From: Pseudomonas zanjanensis
GTDB taxonomy: Bacteria > Pseudomonadota > Gammaproteobacteria > Pseudomonadales > Pseudomonadaceae
Reading direction: 5' to 3'
DNA: 64,000 nt
NCBI RefSeq assembly: GCF_014268745.2
Contig: NZ_JABWRB020000001.1
Location: 310,001 to 374,000 of the forward strand
A program made the position numbers and the translations under genes. Positions 8,561-18,049 of this stretch are shown here, piece after piece. Position 1 is the first letter of the stretch. Each line of letters opens with the position of its first letter. Under the pieces are notes generated by a model. It saw only the letters and a program-made list of their open reading frames with translations. It was not told the DNA's origin and searched no databases.

Positions 8561-9562
8561 TTACTCGGCGTTACACAACGCCAGGCAGTTATCCAGCATG
8601 CGGTTGGAGAAGCCCCATTCGTTGTCATACCAGGCCAGCACCTTGAGCAGCTTGCCGCTGGCCTTGGTGTGGTTGGCGTCGAAGATCGACGACAGCGGGT
8701 TGTGGTTGAAATCGCTGGAGACCAGCGGCAGGGTGTTGTAGCCGAGGATCTTCGAATGCTGGCTGGCATGGCGTAGCAGTTCGTTGACTTCTTCGGCCGA
8801 GGCTTCGCGCTTGAGCTGCACGGTGAGGTCGACCAGGGAGACGTTGATCACCGGTACGCGCACGGCCATGCCGGTCAGCTTGCCGGCCAGTTCCGGCAGC
8901 ACCAGGCCCACCGCTTCGGCGGCGCCGGTCTTGCTCGGGATCATGTTCTGGGTGGCCGAACGGGCGCGGTACGGGTCGCTGTGGTAGACGTCGGTCAGGT
9001 TCTGGTCGTTGGTGTAGGCATGGATAGTGGTCATCAGGCCGCTTTCGATGCCCAGCTCGCGGTGCAGCACCTGGGCCACCGGGGCCAGGCAGTTGGTGGT
9101 GCACGACGCGTTGGAGATGATCTGGTGGGACTGGCGCAGGATGTCATGGTTCACGCCATACACGACGGTGGCATCGGCGCCCTTGGCCGGAGCCGAGATG
9201 ATCACCTTGCGGGCGCCGGCGCTGATGTGCGCGGCTGCCTTGGCACGGTCGGTAAACAGACCGGTGCATTCGAACACGACGTCGATTTTCTCGGCGGCCC
9301 AGGGCAGTTCGGCCGGGTTGCGGATGGCGCTGACCGAGATGCGGTCGCCATTGACCGTCAGGCTTTCATGATCGTGCTGGACGTCGGCATCGAAGGTGCC
9401 ATGCACGGTGTCGAACTTGAGCAGATGGGCATTGATTGCACTGTCACCCAGGTCGTTGATGGCGACGATCTGCAGGTCGCGACGGTAACCTTGGGTATAC
9501 AGTGCACGGAGGACGTTGCGGCCGATGCGGCCAAAACCATTGATTGCGATTCGAAGAGTCAT
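8561..9562 (-). CDS. gapA: glyceraldehyde-3-phosphate dehydrogenase, type I
   Basis: This 333-residue enzyme oxidises glyceraldehyde-3-phosphate to 1,3-bisphosphoglycerate with NAD. It shows the dinucleotide motif NGFGRIGR (about residues 8-15), an Asp after strand 2 (AINDLGD) favouring NAD over NADP, and the catalytic Cys154 in [12 protein letters not shown]. It diverges from edd across 230 bp with two HexR-type operators. This placement is standard for the glycolytic gap-1 of pseudomonads, which takes the glyceraldehyde-3-phosphate produced by Eda and is under HexR control. Confidence 0.95.
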   Translation of the reverse strand: MTLRIAINGFGRIGRNVLRALYTQGYRRDLQIVAINDLGDSAINAHLLKFDTVHGTFDADVQHDHESLTVNGDRISVSAIRNPAELPWAAEKIDVVFECTGLFTDRAKAAAHISAGARKVIISAPAKGADATVVYGVNHDILRQSHQIISNASCTTNCLAPVAQVLHRELGIESGLMTTIHAYTNDQNLTDVYHSDPYRARSATQNMIPSKTGAAEAVGLVLPELAGKLTGMAVRVPVINVSLVDLTVQLKREASAEEVNELLRHASQHSKILGYNTLPLVSSDFNHNPLSSIFDANHTKASGKLLKVLAWYDNEWGFSNRMLDNCLALCNAE

Positions 9563-9584
9563 TAACTGCGCCGCCGTCGATTTG

Positions 9585-9599
9585 TTGTTGGAATTACAA
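9585..9599. promoter_or_regulatory. HexR operator (gapA side)
   Basis: The sequence ttgttggaattacaa is TTGT-N7-ACAA, the pattern described for HexR of Pseudomonas, 23 bp from the gapA start codon. Confidence 0.8.
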
Positions 9600-9646
9600 G
9601 ATTATTCGCATAAAAATAGAAAACAAGCCTTTTTAGTGGCAATATT

Positions 9647-9661
9647 TTGTTTTATCTACAA
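9647..9661. promoter_or_regulatory. HexR operator (edd side)
   Basis: The sequence ttgttttatctacaa is a second exact TTGT-N7-ACAA. It lies 62 bp from the first and about 130 bp before edd, so each divergent promoter appears to have its own site. The inducer known for HexR is 2-keto-3-deoxy-6-phosphogluconate, the product of Edd. Confidence 0.8.
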
Positions 9662-9792
9662 CGAGTGACCTGAATCAACTGGTCCGAATGGTCAAAAACC
9701 GTCTGTCGCCTCGCCTTCCACACAGCGTGCAGCGGGCTTTTGACCAGCATAGACAATCAGGTCGCCACATCCGTTAGCCTGGAGTTCTACAC

Positions 9793-11619
9793 ATGCATCC
9801 CCGCGTTCTTGAGGTCACCGAACGGCTTATCGCCCGCAGCCGCGCCACGCGTGAGGCTTACCTTGCATTGATCCGTGGTGCGGCCAGCGACGGTCCGATG
9901 CGCGGCAAGCTGCAATGCGCCAACTTCGCTCATGGCGTGGCCGGTTGCGGCACCGAAGACAAGCACCACCTGCGGATGATGAACGCCGCCAACATCGCCA
10001 TCGTGTCGTCCTATAACGACATGCTCTCGGCCCACCAGCCTTACGAAACCTTCCCGGAACAGATCAAGAAAGCCCTGCGCGAAATCGGCTCGGTCGGCCA
10101 GTTCGCCGGTGGCACGCCGGCGATGTGCGACGGCGTGACCCAGGGCGAGGCGGGGATGGAACTGAGCCTGCCGAGCCGCGAAGTGATCGCGCTGTCCACG
10201 GCGGTGGCGTTGTCCCACAACATGTTCGACGGCGCACTGATGCTCGGCATCTGTGACAAGATCGTTCCCGGCCTGATGATGGGCGCGCTGCGCTTCGGTC
10301 ACTTGCCGACGATCTTCGTGCCCGGCGGGCCGATGGTCTCGGGTATTTCCAACAAGGAAAAAGCCGACGTGCGCCAGCGTTACGCCGAAGGCAAGGCCAC
10401 CCGCGAAGAGCTGCTGGAATCGGAGATGAAGTCCTACCACAGCCCCGGCACCTGCACCTTCTACGGCACCGCCAACACCAACCAGTTGTTGATGGAAGTG
10501 ATGGGCCTGCACTTGCCGGGCGCCTCGTTCGTCAACCCGAACACGCCGCTGCGCGATGCACTGACCCGTGAAGCGGCGTTCCAGGTGACGCGCCTGACCA
10601 AGCAGAGCGGCAACTTCATGCCCATCGGCGAAATCGTTGACGAGCGCTCGCTGGTCAACTCCATCGTCGCGCTGCATGCCACCGGCGGCTCCACCAACCA
10701 CACCCTGCACATGCCGGCCATTGCCATGGCGGCGGGTATCCAGCTGACCTGGCAGGACATGGCCGACCTCTCCGAGGTGGTGCCGACCCTGAGCCACGTC
10801 TACCCGAACGGCAAGGCCGACATCAACCACTTCCAGGCGGCGGGCGGCATGTCGTTCCTGATCCGTGAATTGCTGGAAGCCGGTTTGCTCCACGAAAACG
10901 TCAACACCGTGCTCGGTCACGGCCTGAGCCGCTACACCCAGGAGCCGTTCCTCGAGGACGGCGAGCTGGTATGGCGCGACGGTCCGATCGAAAGCCTCGA
11001 CGAAAACATCCTGCGCCCGGTGGCCCGCGCCTTCTCGCCAGAAGGCGGGTTGCGGGTGATGGAAGGCAACCTCGGCCGTGGCGTGATGAAGGTTTCGGCC
11101 GTGGCCCTGGAAAACCAGGTGGTCGAGGCCCCGGCCATGGTCTTCCAGGACCAACAGGACCTGGCGGACGCGTTCAAGGCCGGCCTGCTGGAGAAAGATT
11201 TTGTCGCGGTGATGCGCTTCCAGGGCCCGCGCTCCAACGGCATGCCGGAGCTGCACAAGATGACGCCATTCCTCGGTGTGCTGCAGGATCGCGGCTTCAA
11301 AGTGGCGCTGGTGACCGACGGGCGCATGTCCGGCGCATCCGGGAAAATTCCGGCGGCCATCCATGTCAGCCCGGAAGCGTATGTCGGTGGTGCGTTGGCC
11401 CGGGTGCAGGAGGGCGATATCATCCGTGTCGATGGCGTCAAAGGCACCTTGGAACTGAAGGTGGACGCCGAAGAATTTGCCGCGCGCACGCCGGCCAAGG
11501 GCCTGTTGGGCAACAACATCGGCACTGGTCGCGAGCTGTTCGGTTTCATGCGCATGGCCTTCAGCTCGGCGGAGCAGGGCGCCAGCGCCTTCACTTCTGC
11601 CCTGGAGACGCTTAATTGA
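9793..11619 (+). CDS. edd: 6-phosphogluconate dehydratase
   Basis: This 608-residue enzyme of the IlvD/Edd family dehydrates 6-phosphogluconate to 2-keto-3-deoxy-6-phosphogluconate, the committed Entner-Doudoroff step. Family blocks include [33 protein letters not shown] with a cysteine expected to bind the iron-sulfur cluster, [16 protein letters not shown], and [16 protein letters not shown] near the C-terminus. Length is normal. It begins the edd-glk-gltR-gtrS group, and its stop codon overlaps the glk start by four bases. HexR is the expected regulator through the site at 9647. Confidence 0.96.
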   Translation: MHPRVLEVTERLIARSRATREAYLALIRGAASDGPMRGKLQCANFAHGVAGCGTEDKHHLRMMNAANIAIVSSYNDMLSAHQPYETFPEQIKKALREIGSVGQFAGGTPAMCDGVTQGEAGMELSLPSREVIALSTAVALSHNMFDGALMLGICDKIVPGLMMGALRFGHLPTIFVPGGPMVSGISNKEKADVRQRYAEGKATREELLESEMKSYHSPGTCTFYGTANTNQLLMEVMGLHLPGASFVNPNTPLRDALTREAAFQVTRLTKQSGNFMPIGEIVDERSLVNSIVALHATGGSTNHTLHMPAIAMAAGIQLTWQDMADLSEVVPTLSHVYPNGKADINHFQAAGGMSFLIRELLEAGLLHENVNTVLGHGLSRYTQEPFLEDGELVWRDGPIESLDENILRPVARAFSPEGGLRVMEGNLGRGVMKVSAVALENQVVEAPAMVFQDQQDLADAFKAGLLEKDFVAVMRFQGPRSNGMPELHKMTPFLGVLQDRGFKVALVTDGRMSGASGKIPAAIHVSPEAYVGGALARVQEGDIIRVDGVKGTLELKVDAEEFAARTPAKGLLGNNIGTGRELFGFMRMAFSSAEQGASAFTSALETLN

Positions 11620-12575
11620 AACTGGCTTTGGTCGGTGACATCGGTGGGACCAACGCACGCTTCGCGCTGTGGAAAAATCACACCCTGGAAAACATCCAGG
11701 TGCTGGCCACGGCGGATTACGCCTGCCCGGAAGATGCCATCGAGGTCTACTTGAGTGGCATGGGCCTGAAGCCGGGCGCCATCGGTTCGGTGTGCCTGTC
11801 GGTGGCCGGTCCCGTGAGCGGCGATGAGTTTCGTTTTACCAACAATCACTGGCGCCTGAGCAACCTGGCGTTCTGCGAAAGGTTGCAGGTGGAGAAGCTG
11901 TTGCTGGTCAACGACTTCTCGGCCATGGCCCTGGGCATGACCCGCTTGCGTCCCGATGAATACCGAGTCGTGTGCGAAGGCACCCCGGAGCCGATGCGTC
12001 CGGCGGTGGTGATCGGGCCAGGCACCGGGCTGGGCGTCGGTACGCTGTTGGATCTGGGTGAGGGCCGGTTCGCCGCGTTGCCAGGGGAGGGCGGCCATGT
12101 CGACCTGCCCATGAGCAGCCCGCGGGAAACCCAGTTGTGGCAGCACATCTACAACGAGATCGGCCACGTCAGCGCCGAAACCGCTTTGAGCGGCAGCGGT
12201 TTGCCTCGGGTGTACCGGGCCATTTGCGCCGTGGACGGCCATGTGCCGGTGCTCGATACCCCCGAATCCATCACCGCGGCCGGCCTGGCTGGCGACCCAA
12301 TCGCTTTGGAAGTGCTGGAGCAGTTCTGTCGCTGGCTGGGGCGCGTGGCGGGCAACAATGTGTTGACGCTGGGCGGACGCGGCGGCGTCTACATCGTCGG
12401 TGGCGTGGTCCCGCGCTTTGCCGATTTCTTCCTCGAAAGCGGTTTCGCCAAGTGCTTCGCCGACAAGGGTTGCATGAGCGATTATTTCAAGGGCATTCCG
12501 GTCTGGCTGGTGACCGCGCCATACTCCGGCCTGATGGGCGCGGGCGTGGCGTTGGAGCAATCCGCCGCTGTTTGA
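11616..12575 (+). CDS. glk: glucokinase
   Basis: This 319-residue bacterial-type glucokinase phosphorylates cytoplasmic glucose with ATP to glucose-6-phosphate. The N-terminal phosphate-binding motif [12 protein letters not shown] is at residues 7-18, the catalytic base is expected to be Asp100 in [12 protein letters not shown], and GPGTGLGVG follows. The start is a TTG that overlaps the edd stop in the sequence TTGA; no ATG exists nearby that preserves the essential first motif. Translation is therefore probably coupled to edd. It supplies the substrate of Zwf, coded 12 kb downstream. Confidence 0.93.
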   Translation: MKLALVGDIGGTNARFALWKNHTLENIQVLATADYACPEDAIEVYLSGMGLKPGAIGSVCLSVAGPVSGDEFRFTNNHWRLSNLAFCERLQVEKLLLVNDFSAMALGMTRLRPDEYRVVCEGTPEPMRPAVVIGPGTGLGVGTLLDLGEGRFAALPGEGGHVDLPMSSPRETQLWQHIYNEIGHVSAETALSGSGLPRVYRAICAVDGHVPVLDTPESITAAGLAGDPIALEVLEQFCRWLGRVAGNNVLTLGGRGGVYIVGGVVPRFADFFLESGFAKCFADKGCMSDYFKGIPVWLVTAPYSGLMGAGVALEQSAAV

Positions 12576-12592
12576 AGTGAAATGTGGCCTCT

Positions 12593-12682
12593 TGTGGGAG
12601 CGGGCTTGCTCGCGAAGGCGGTGTGTCAGACAACAAAAAAGTTGAATGACACACCGCCTTCGCGAGCAAGCCCGCTCCCACA
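12593..12682. repeat. REP-type inverted repeat, G family
   Basis: Complete G-family pair with the two arms converging on a short loop, between glk and gltR. It splits the run of four co-directional genes. Confidence 0.9.
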
Positions 12683-12756
12683 GGGGGGCGCAGTGTGTTT
12701 GTAGAACCCGTCCATCAGGCATAATCGCCCCCATCCAAACAACAAGGACGAGGCCC

Positions 12757-13488
12757 GTGAGTTCAGTAAACAAATCGATTTTGTTGGTCGACGACGACCA
12801 GGAGATTCGCGAGCTGCTGGACACCTACCTCAGCCGTGCGGGTTTCCACGTGCGGACCACGCCCGACGGCGCCGGGTTTCGCCAGGCGTTGAACGATGCA
12901 CCGAGCGATCTGGTGATCCTCGATGTCATGCTGCCCGATGAAGACGGCTTCAGCCTTTGCCGCTGGGTTCGCCAACATCCACGCCAGGCGCATGTGCCGA
13001 TCATCATGCTCACCGCCAGTTCCGACGAGGCCGACCGGGTCATCGGCCTTGAGCTGGGCGCCGATGATTACCTGGGCAAACCCTTCAGCCCGCGTGAGTT
13101 GCAGGCGCGCATCAAGGCGCTGCTGCGCCGGGCGCAATTCGGCCAGGAACGCGCCGGCGGCGAAGTGCTGGCCTTCGATGAATGGCGGCTGGACATGGTC
13201 AGCCATCGGCTGTTCCATACCGACGGTGAAGAAGTGATTCTCTCCGGTGCCGACTTCGCTTTGCTCAAGTTGTTTCTCGACCATCCCCAGGAAATCCTCG
13301 ACCGCGACACCATTGGCAACGCGACCCGTGGCCGTGAGCTGATGCCCCTGGACCGGATCGTCGACATGGCGGTCAGCCGCTTGCGCCAGCGCCTGCGGGA
13401 CACCGACAAGCCGCCGCGGCTGATTCGCACGGTGCGGGGCAGCGGTTACCAGTTGGCGGCCAGTGTGGTTGCCAGCAATGGTCATTGA
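12757..13488 (+). CDS. gltR: OmpR-family response regulator of glucose uptake
   Basis: This 243-residue response regulator has a receiver domain ([12 protein letters not shown], phospho-acceptor Asp56 in [13 protein letters not shown], Lys in [10 protein letters not shown]) and a C-terminal winged helix ending [15 protein letters not shown]. In pseudomonads GltR controls the gts glucose transport genes and porin and is paired with GtrS/GltS. I start at the GTG at 12757, which follows AAGGACGAGG; the longer frame reads through a REP element. The sensor kinase gene begins 11 bp before its end, so the pair is coupled. Confidence 0.92.
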   Translation: MSSVNKSILLVDDDQEIRELLDTYLSRAGFHVRTTPDGAGFRQALNDAPSDLVILDVMLPDEDGFSLCRWVRQHPRQAHVPIIMLTASSDEADRVIGLELGADDYLGKPFSPRELQARIKALLRRAQFGQERAGGEVLAFDEWRLDMVSHRLFHTDGEEVILSGADFALLKLFLDHPQEILDRDTIGNATRGRELMPLDRIVDMAVSRLRQRLRDTDKPPRLIRTVRGSGYQLAASVVASNGH

Positions 13489-14947
13489 CGGGATCAAGAA
13501 AATCGCCCGGCGGGTACCGGTGCCGCGCTCGTTGCTGGGCCGGATGTTGTTGCTGACTTTGCTGGTGGTGCTGTTCGCCCAAACCCTGTCCAGCCTGATC
13601 TGGGTTTCGCAATTGCGCGCCACCCAACTCGAAGGCCTGGTCACCAGCGCTCGCAGCCTGGCCCATTCGATGACCGCCAGCGTCAGTTATTTGCGCTCGC
13701 TGCCCGTGGCGTACCGGCCGTTGGTACTGGACCAGTTGCGCAGCATGGGCGGCACGCGGTTCGTCGTCACCCTCAACGACAAACCCCTGGGCATGGACGT
13801 GCTGCCGGTGACGCCGCGCAAGCAGGCGGTGCTCACGGCCGTGGATGAAGTGCTGCGCCGCTCCTTGGGTCATAACGCCGACATCTCGGTGACGTTCGTC
13901 AGCCCCGACGACCTGCGGATTTTCAATGCCGGGCTCAAGCTCGATGAACTGCCTCGTTCGTGGGCCCACTATGCCCTGACGCTGGAGCCGGTAAATCCAC
14001 CGGTGCTGGTCACGCAGATCCAGATGGCGCCGGGGGAATGGTTGTACATCGCCTCGCTGCTGCCCGAACCGTACACCAGCCTCGAAGAGCAAGACCTGCC
14101 CAAGCAACAGGTTGGTTTCATCGTGCTCACCAGCAGCCTGTTGTTGCTGTTCATCGGCTTGCTGGTGCACTGGCAGAGCCGGCCCCTCAAGCGATTGGCG
14201 CGGGCCGCGCGGGACATGTCCCTGGGCGCCGAAGTGGAGCCGGTGGCCGAGGGTGGCGGCAGCGAAGTGGTGGAAGTGGGGCGGGCGTTCAATGCCATGC
14301 GCGAACGCATCAGCCGCTACCTGACGGAGCGCAGCCAGTTGTTCAGCGCGATCTCCCACGACTTGCGCACACCGATTACCCGATTGCGCCTGCGGGTCGA
14401 GCTGCTGGAGGACGAAAACCTGCAAGCCAAGTTCGGTCGTGACCTGGATGAACTGGAGCTGCTGGTCAAAGGCGCGCTGCAATGCGTCAAGGACACCGAC
14501 ATCCACGAGAACATCGAGCCGGTGGACCTCAACCATGTGCTCGATTGCCTGGTCGAACCTTACCTGGCGCCCAACGGCAACGGCCGGGTGACCCAGGATG
14601 GCCGGGCGCTGGCGCCGTATCCCGGCAAGCCGCTGGCCCTCAAGCGTTGCATCGGCAACCTGATCGACAACGCCTTGAAATACGGGCAGAACGCCCACCT
14701 GCACATCGATGACGATGAAACCGCCTTCATCCTCCACGTCGACGACGAAGGCCCCGGGGTGCCGGAACAGCGCCTGGAGCAAGTCTTCGAGCCGCATTTC
14801 CGTCTCGCCGGGCAACAGCAGGGCTATGGCCTGGGCCTGGGCATCGCCCGCAACATCGCCCACAGCCATGGCGGCGAGGTGAGCCTGCAGAACCTTCGTG
14901 AAGGGGGGTTGCGGGTGACGTTGCAGTTGCCTCGTAGTGTGGATTAA
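13478..14947 (+). CDS. gtrS: sensor histidine kinase partner of GltR
   Basis: This 489-residue inner-membrane kinase has a membrane segment at about residues 20-45, a periplasmic sensor domain of about 170 residues, a second membrane segment (FIVLTSSLLLLFIGLLVHW), a HAMP linker, the phospho-acceptor His294 in SAISHDLRTPITRLRLR, and an ATP-binding domain with NLIDNALKYG, DDEGPGVP and GYGLGLGIARNIAHSHGG. Known GtrS/GltS proteins sense 2-ketogluconate or 6-phosphogluconate-linked signals and phosphorylate GltR. I chose the ATG at 13478 rather than one five codons earlier; both overlap gltR. Confidence 0.9.
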   Translation: MVIDGIKKIARRVPVPRSLLGRMLLLTLLVVLFAQTLSSLIWVSQLRATQLEGLVTSARSLAHSMTASVSYLRSLPVAYRPLVLDQLRSMGGTRFVVTLNDKPLGMDVLPVTPRKQAVLTAVDEVLRRSLGHNADISVTFVSPDDLRIFNAGLKLDELPRSWAHYALTLEPVNPPVLVTQIQMAPGEWLYIASLLPEPYTSLEEQDLPKQQVGFIVLTSSLLLLFIGLLVHWQSRPLKRLARAARDMSLGAEVEPVAEGGGSEVVEVGRAFNAMRERISRYLTERSQLFSAISHDLRTPITRLRLRVELLEDENLQAKFGRDLDELELLVKGALQCVKDTDIHENIEPVDLNHVLDCLVEPYLAPNGNGRVTQDGRALAPYPGKPLALKRCIGNLIDNALKYGQNAHLHIDDDETAFILHVDDEGPGVPEQRLEQVFEPHFRLAGQQQGYGLGLGIARNIAHSHGGEVSLQNLREGGLRVTLQLPRSVD

Positions 14948-14967
14948 TAGACCGCGTTATCGTTCTT

Positions 14968-15055
14968 CGCGAGCAAGCCCGCTCCCACATTGGTCCTCAT
15001 TGGACACAGATATTGTGTTCGACACAGATCCCCTGTGGGAGCGGGCTTGCTCGCG
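14968..15055. repeat. G-family REP pair, outward orientation
   Basis: Here the order of the arms is inverted: cgcgagcaagcccgctccca first and its complement second, unlike the pairs at 3213 or 8448. Downstream of gtrS. Confidence 0.85.
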
Positions 15056-15104
15056 AATACGTCAGTAGCCTCGACGCATGCCGCAGGGGAGTGTCACAAG
15101 TCGG

Positions 15105-15163
15105 TGACATAACTCGCCCCTTTCGTTACCTGCCCCTCGCCATCCCTTGTTTAGACTCCCTGC
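15105..15163 (+). promoter_or_regulatory. shared promoter module, epimerase copy
   Basis: TGACAT at offset 0, CGTTACCTGC at offset 19 and TTAGA at offset 46 recur with identical spacing before gtsA (16458). About 36 of 59 positions agree without gaps. It ends 26 bp before the epimerase ATG. TTAGACT is a plausible -10 element. Confidence 0.65.
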
Positions 15164-15189
15164 GTCAAAACAACAAAAAAGGTACTCCG

Positions 15190-16449
15190 ATGGACACCTT
15201 CCAACCGGCCTTCAGCAGTTGGCTGAATGCCCCTGCCCACCAGCAATGGCTCGCCGATGAAGGCGTGCGGCTGCTGGCGTTCGCCAAGGCCTCGAAGCTG
15301 CCGGACGGCTTTGGCAACCTGGATGAGCTTGGGCGCCTTCCGGCCGATGCCCGGGCCGAAACCATGAACACCGCGCGCATGACCCACAGCTTCGCCATGG
15401 CCCATATCCAGGGCTTGCCGGGTTTCGCCGAGCTGGTGGACCACGGTATCCAGGCCCTCAATGGCCCCTTGCGCGATGCCGAGCACGGTGGCTGGTTCGC
15501 CACGTCGCAACCCGATGCGGACAGCACCGGCAAAGCCGCCTACCTGCATGCCTTCGTCGCCCTGGCGGCCAGTTCCGCGGTGGTGGCCCAGCGTCCCGGC
15601 GCCCCTGCATTGCTGGACGAAGCGGTGCGGATCATCGACGCGCATTTCTGGTGTGAGGAGGAGGGCGCCATGCGCGAATCCTTCAACCGCGACTGGCGCG
15701 AGGAAGAGGCCTATCGCGGTGCCAACAGCAACATGCACGCCACCGAAGCCTTTCTCGCCCTGGCCGATGCCACCGACGATCCGCGTTGGCTGGCCCGCGC
15801 CCTGCGCATCGTCGAACGGGTGATCCATGATCACGCCGCCGCCAACGACTACTTGGTGGTGGAGCATTTCGACCGCCATTGGCAGCCACTGCGCGACTAC
15901 AACCAGGACAATCCCGCCGATGGTTTTCGCCCCTACGGCACCACGCCCGGCCACGGTTTCGAATGGGCGCGGTTGTTGCTGCACCTTGAAGCGGCGCGGG
16001 TGCAGATTGGCATGCTGACCCCGGGTTGGCTGGCCCAGGACGCGCAAAAACTCTTCGACCAAAACTGCCGCCACGGCTGGGACGTCGATGGTGCGCCGGG
16101 CATTGTCTACACCCTGGACTGGGACAACCGCGCCGTGGTTCGCCACCGCCTGCATTGGGTCCACGCCGAAGCGGCGGCCGCGGCCAGCGCCTTGCTCAAG
16201 CGCACCGACGAGGCGAAATACGAAGCCTGGTATCGGCGTTTCTGGGAGTTCTGTGACAAGCATTTCATCGATCGCTGCAACGGCAGTTGGCATCACGAAC
16301 TCGATCCGCAAAACCGCCCCAGCGCCGATATCTGGCCGGGCAAGCCGGACCTGTATCACGCCTGGCAGGCAGTCCTGATTCCCCGCCTGCCCCTGGCACC
16401 GAGCATGGCGTCAGCCCTGGCGCGGTTATCCAGCCCTGCGCCTGTGTAA
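15190..16449 (+). CDS. AGE-family sugar epimerase/isomerase (mannose isomerase-like)
   Basis: This 419-residue protein belongs to the N-acylglucosamine 2-epimerase family, an (alpha/alpha)6 barrel that also includes D-mannose isomerases. Recognisable blocks are ARMTHSFAMAHIQGLPG, ANSNMHATEAFLALADAT, GTTPGHGFEWARLLLHLE and WVHAEAAAAASALL, which carry the histidines and acidic residues of the active site. The ATG at 15190 follows AAAAAGG. It lies between the glucose regulators and glucose transporter, and its promoter shares a 59-bp module with gtsA. It is therefore probably co-regulated with glucose uptake and may interconvert mannose and fructose or a related hexose; the substrate is not proven by sequence. 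Confidence 0.82.
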   Translation: MDTFQPAFSSWLNAPAHQQWLADEGVRLLAFAKASKLPDGFGNLDELGRLPADARAETMNTARMTHSFAMAHIQGLPGFAELVDHGIQALNGPLRDAEHGGWFATSQPDADSTGKAAYLHAFVALAASSAVVAQRPGAPALLDEAVRIIDAHFWCEEEGAMRESFNRDWREEEAYRGANSNMHATEAFLALADATDDPRWLARALRIVERVIHDHAAANDYLVVEHFDRHWQPLRDYNQDNPADGFRPYGTTPGHGFEWARLLLHLEAARVQIGMLTPGWLAQDAQKLFDQNCRHGWDVDGAPGIVYTLDWDNRAVVRHRLHWVHAEAAAAASALLKRTDEAKYEAWYRRFWEFCDKHFIDRCNGSWHHELDPQNRPSADIWPGKPDLYHAWQAVLIPRLPLAPSMASALARLSSPAPV

Positions 16450-16457
16450 CCATGTCG

Positions 16458-16516
16458 TGACATTTGCACGTCCCTTCGTTACCTGCGAAGGGATTCCCTC
16501 TGATTAGAATCCATGC
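16458..16516 (+). promoter_or_regulatory. shared promoter module, gtsA copy
   Basis: Second copy of the module at 15105, again TGACAT, CGTTACCTGC and TTAGA at offsets 0, 19 and 46. It lies about 50 bp before gtsA. GltR is the obvious candidate regulator, by inference only. Confidence 0.65.
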
Positions 16517-16565
16517 AGCGCAAGCTCCAGACTTGCATGCATAACAACAAGAAAGGTAATTCTAG

Positions 16566-17867
16566 ATGAATGCGATTTCTCGCCTCGCTACTGTCATTTC
16601 TCTTGCTTCCCTGCTTCCCGTCGCAGCATTTCCCGTCACTGCCCTTGCCGCCGAATCCAAAGGTTCCGTGGAAGTCGTCCACTGGTGGACGTCGGGTGGC
16701 GAAAAAGCCGCGGTCGATGTGCTCAAGGCCCAGGTAGAAAAAGACGGCTTTACCTGGAAGGACGGCGCTGTCGCCGGCGGTGGTGGTTCCACTGCCATGA
16801 CCGTACTCAAGAGCCGTGCCGTGGCCGGCAACCCACCGGGTGTCGCCCAGATCAAGGGTCCGGACATCCAGGAGTGGGCGTCCACCGGGCTGCTCGACAC
16901 CGACATCCTCGAGGACGTCGCCAAGGCCGAGAAGTGGGACAGCCTGCTCGACAAGAAAGTCTCCGATACCGTGAAGTACGAAGGTGACTACGTCGCCGTG
17001 CCGGTGAACATTCACCGCGTCAACTGGCTGTGGATCAACCCGGAAGTCTTCAAGAAAGCCGGCATCACCAAGAACCCGACCACCCTTGAAGAATTCTATG
17101 CGGCTGGCGACAAGCTGAAGGCCGCGGGTTTCATTGCGCTCGCCCACGGCGGTCAGCCTTGGCAGGACAGCACCGTGTTCGAAGCCGTGGTGCTCTCGGT
17201 CATGGGGGCCGATGGCTACAAGAAGGCCCTGGTCGACCTGGACAACAAGGCCCTGACCGGTCCGGAAATGGTCAAGGCGCTGACCGAACTGAAGAAAGTC
17301 GCGACCTACATGGACGCCGACGGCAAGGGCCAGGACTGGAACCTCGAAGCGGCCAAGGTCATCAATGGCAAGGCCGGCATGCAGATCATGGGTGACTGGG
17401 CCAAGAGCGAGTGGACCGCCGCGAAGAAAGTCGCCGGCAAGGACTACGAGTGCGTGGCCTTCCCGGGCACCGACAAGGCCTTCACCTACAACATCGACTC
17501 CCTGGCGGTGTTCAAGCAGAAGGACGCAGGCACTGCGGCGGGCCAGCAGGATATCGCCAAGGTCGTGCTGGGTGAGAACTTCCAGAAAGTCTTCAGCATC
17601 AACAAGGGCTCGATCCCGGTGCGTAACGACATGCTCGGCGACATGGCCAAGTACGGTTTCGATTCCTGCGCCCAGACCGCGGCCAAGGACTTCCTGACGG
17701 ACGCCAAGTCCGGCGGCCTGCAGCCGAGCATGGCGCACAACATGGCGACCACGCTGGCGGTACAGGGTGCGTTCTTCGATGTGGTGACCAACTACATCAA
17801 CGACCCGAAAGCCGACCCAGCCGATGCAGCCAAGAAATTGGGTGCAGCGGTTCAGTCAGCCAAGTAA
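16566..17867 (+). CDS. gtsA: glucose/mannose ABC transporter, periplasmic binding protein
   Basis: This 433-residue solute-binding protein (family 1) has a signal peptide of about 29 residues ending VTALAA, then the mature start [18 protein letters not shown] typical of Pseudomonas glucose-binding proteins. It binds glucose in the periplasm and delivers it to GtsB/GtsC. The ATG at 16566 follows GAAAGG. It is separated from gtsB by 182 bp holding a strong nested hairpin, which would let the binding protein be made in excess over the membrane components. Confidence 0.93.
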   Translation: MNAISRLATVISLASLLPVAAFPVTALAAESKGSVEVVHWWTSGGEKAAVDVLKAQVEKDGFTWKDGAVAGGGGSTAMTVLKSRAVAGNPPGVAQIKGPDIQEWASTGLLDTDILEDVAKAEKWDSLLDKKVSDTVKYEGDYVAVPVNIHRVNWLWINPEVFKKAGITKNPTTLEEFYAAGDKLKAAGFIALAHGGQPWQDSTVFEAVVLSVMGADGYKKALVDLDNKALTGPEMVKALTELKKVATYMDADGKGQDWNLEAAKVINGKAGMQIMGDWAKSEWTAAKKVAGKDYECVAFPGTDKAFTYNIDSLAVFKQKDAGTAAGQQDIAKVVLGENFQKVFSINKGSIPVRNDMLGDMAKYGFDSCAQTAAKDFLTDAKSGGLQPSMAHNMATTLAVQGAFFDVVTNYINDPKADPADAAKKLGAAVQSAK

Positions 17868-17885
17868 TTAGCGCCGCGGTCCCTT

Positions 17886-18006
17886 TGTGGGAGCGGGCCT
17901 GTGGGAGCAAAGCTTGCTCGCGATGAACGATAACGCGGTCATTCGAAAGACCGAGGTGCCTTCATCGCGAGCAAGCTCAGCTCCCACACAAGCTCGCTCC
18001 CGCACA
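17886..18006. repeat. nested hairpin between gtsA and gtsB
   Basis: An outer palindrome (tgtgggagcgggc ... gctcgctcccgcaca) contains an inner 89-bp palindrome (17900-17988: tgtgggagcaaagcttgctc through to ctcccaca). The inner part is 87/89 identical to 20982-21070, loop included. Confidence 0.9.
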
Positions 18007-18049
18007 GGGAATGTTCTGTAGTCTTTTTTCCCTTGTACTGGATCTTCCC

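Noticed and set aside
9787..11658. A 623-codon open frame opposite edd
   Set aside because: It mirrors edd and lacks any recognisable domain.
10932..12824. A 630-codon open frame opposite glk and the end of edd
   Set aside because: It crosses a REP element and two well-supported genes with intact active sites.
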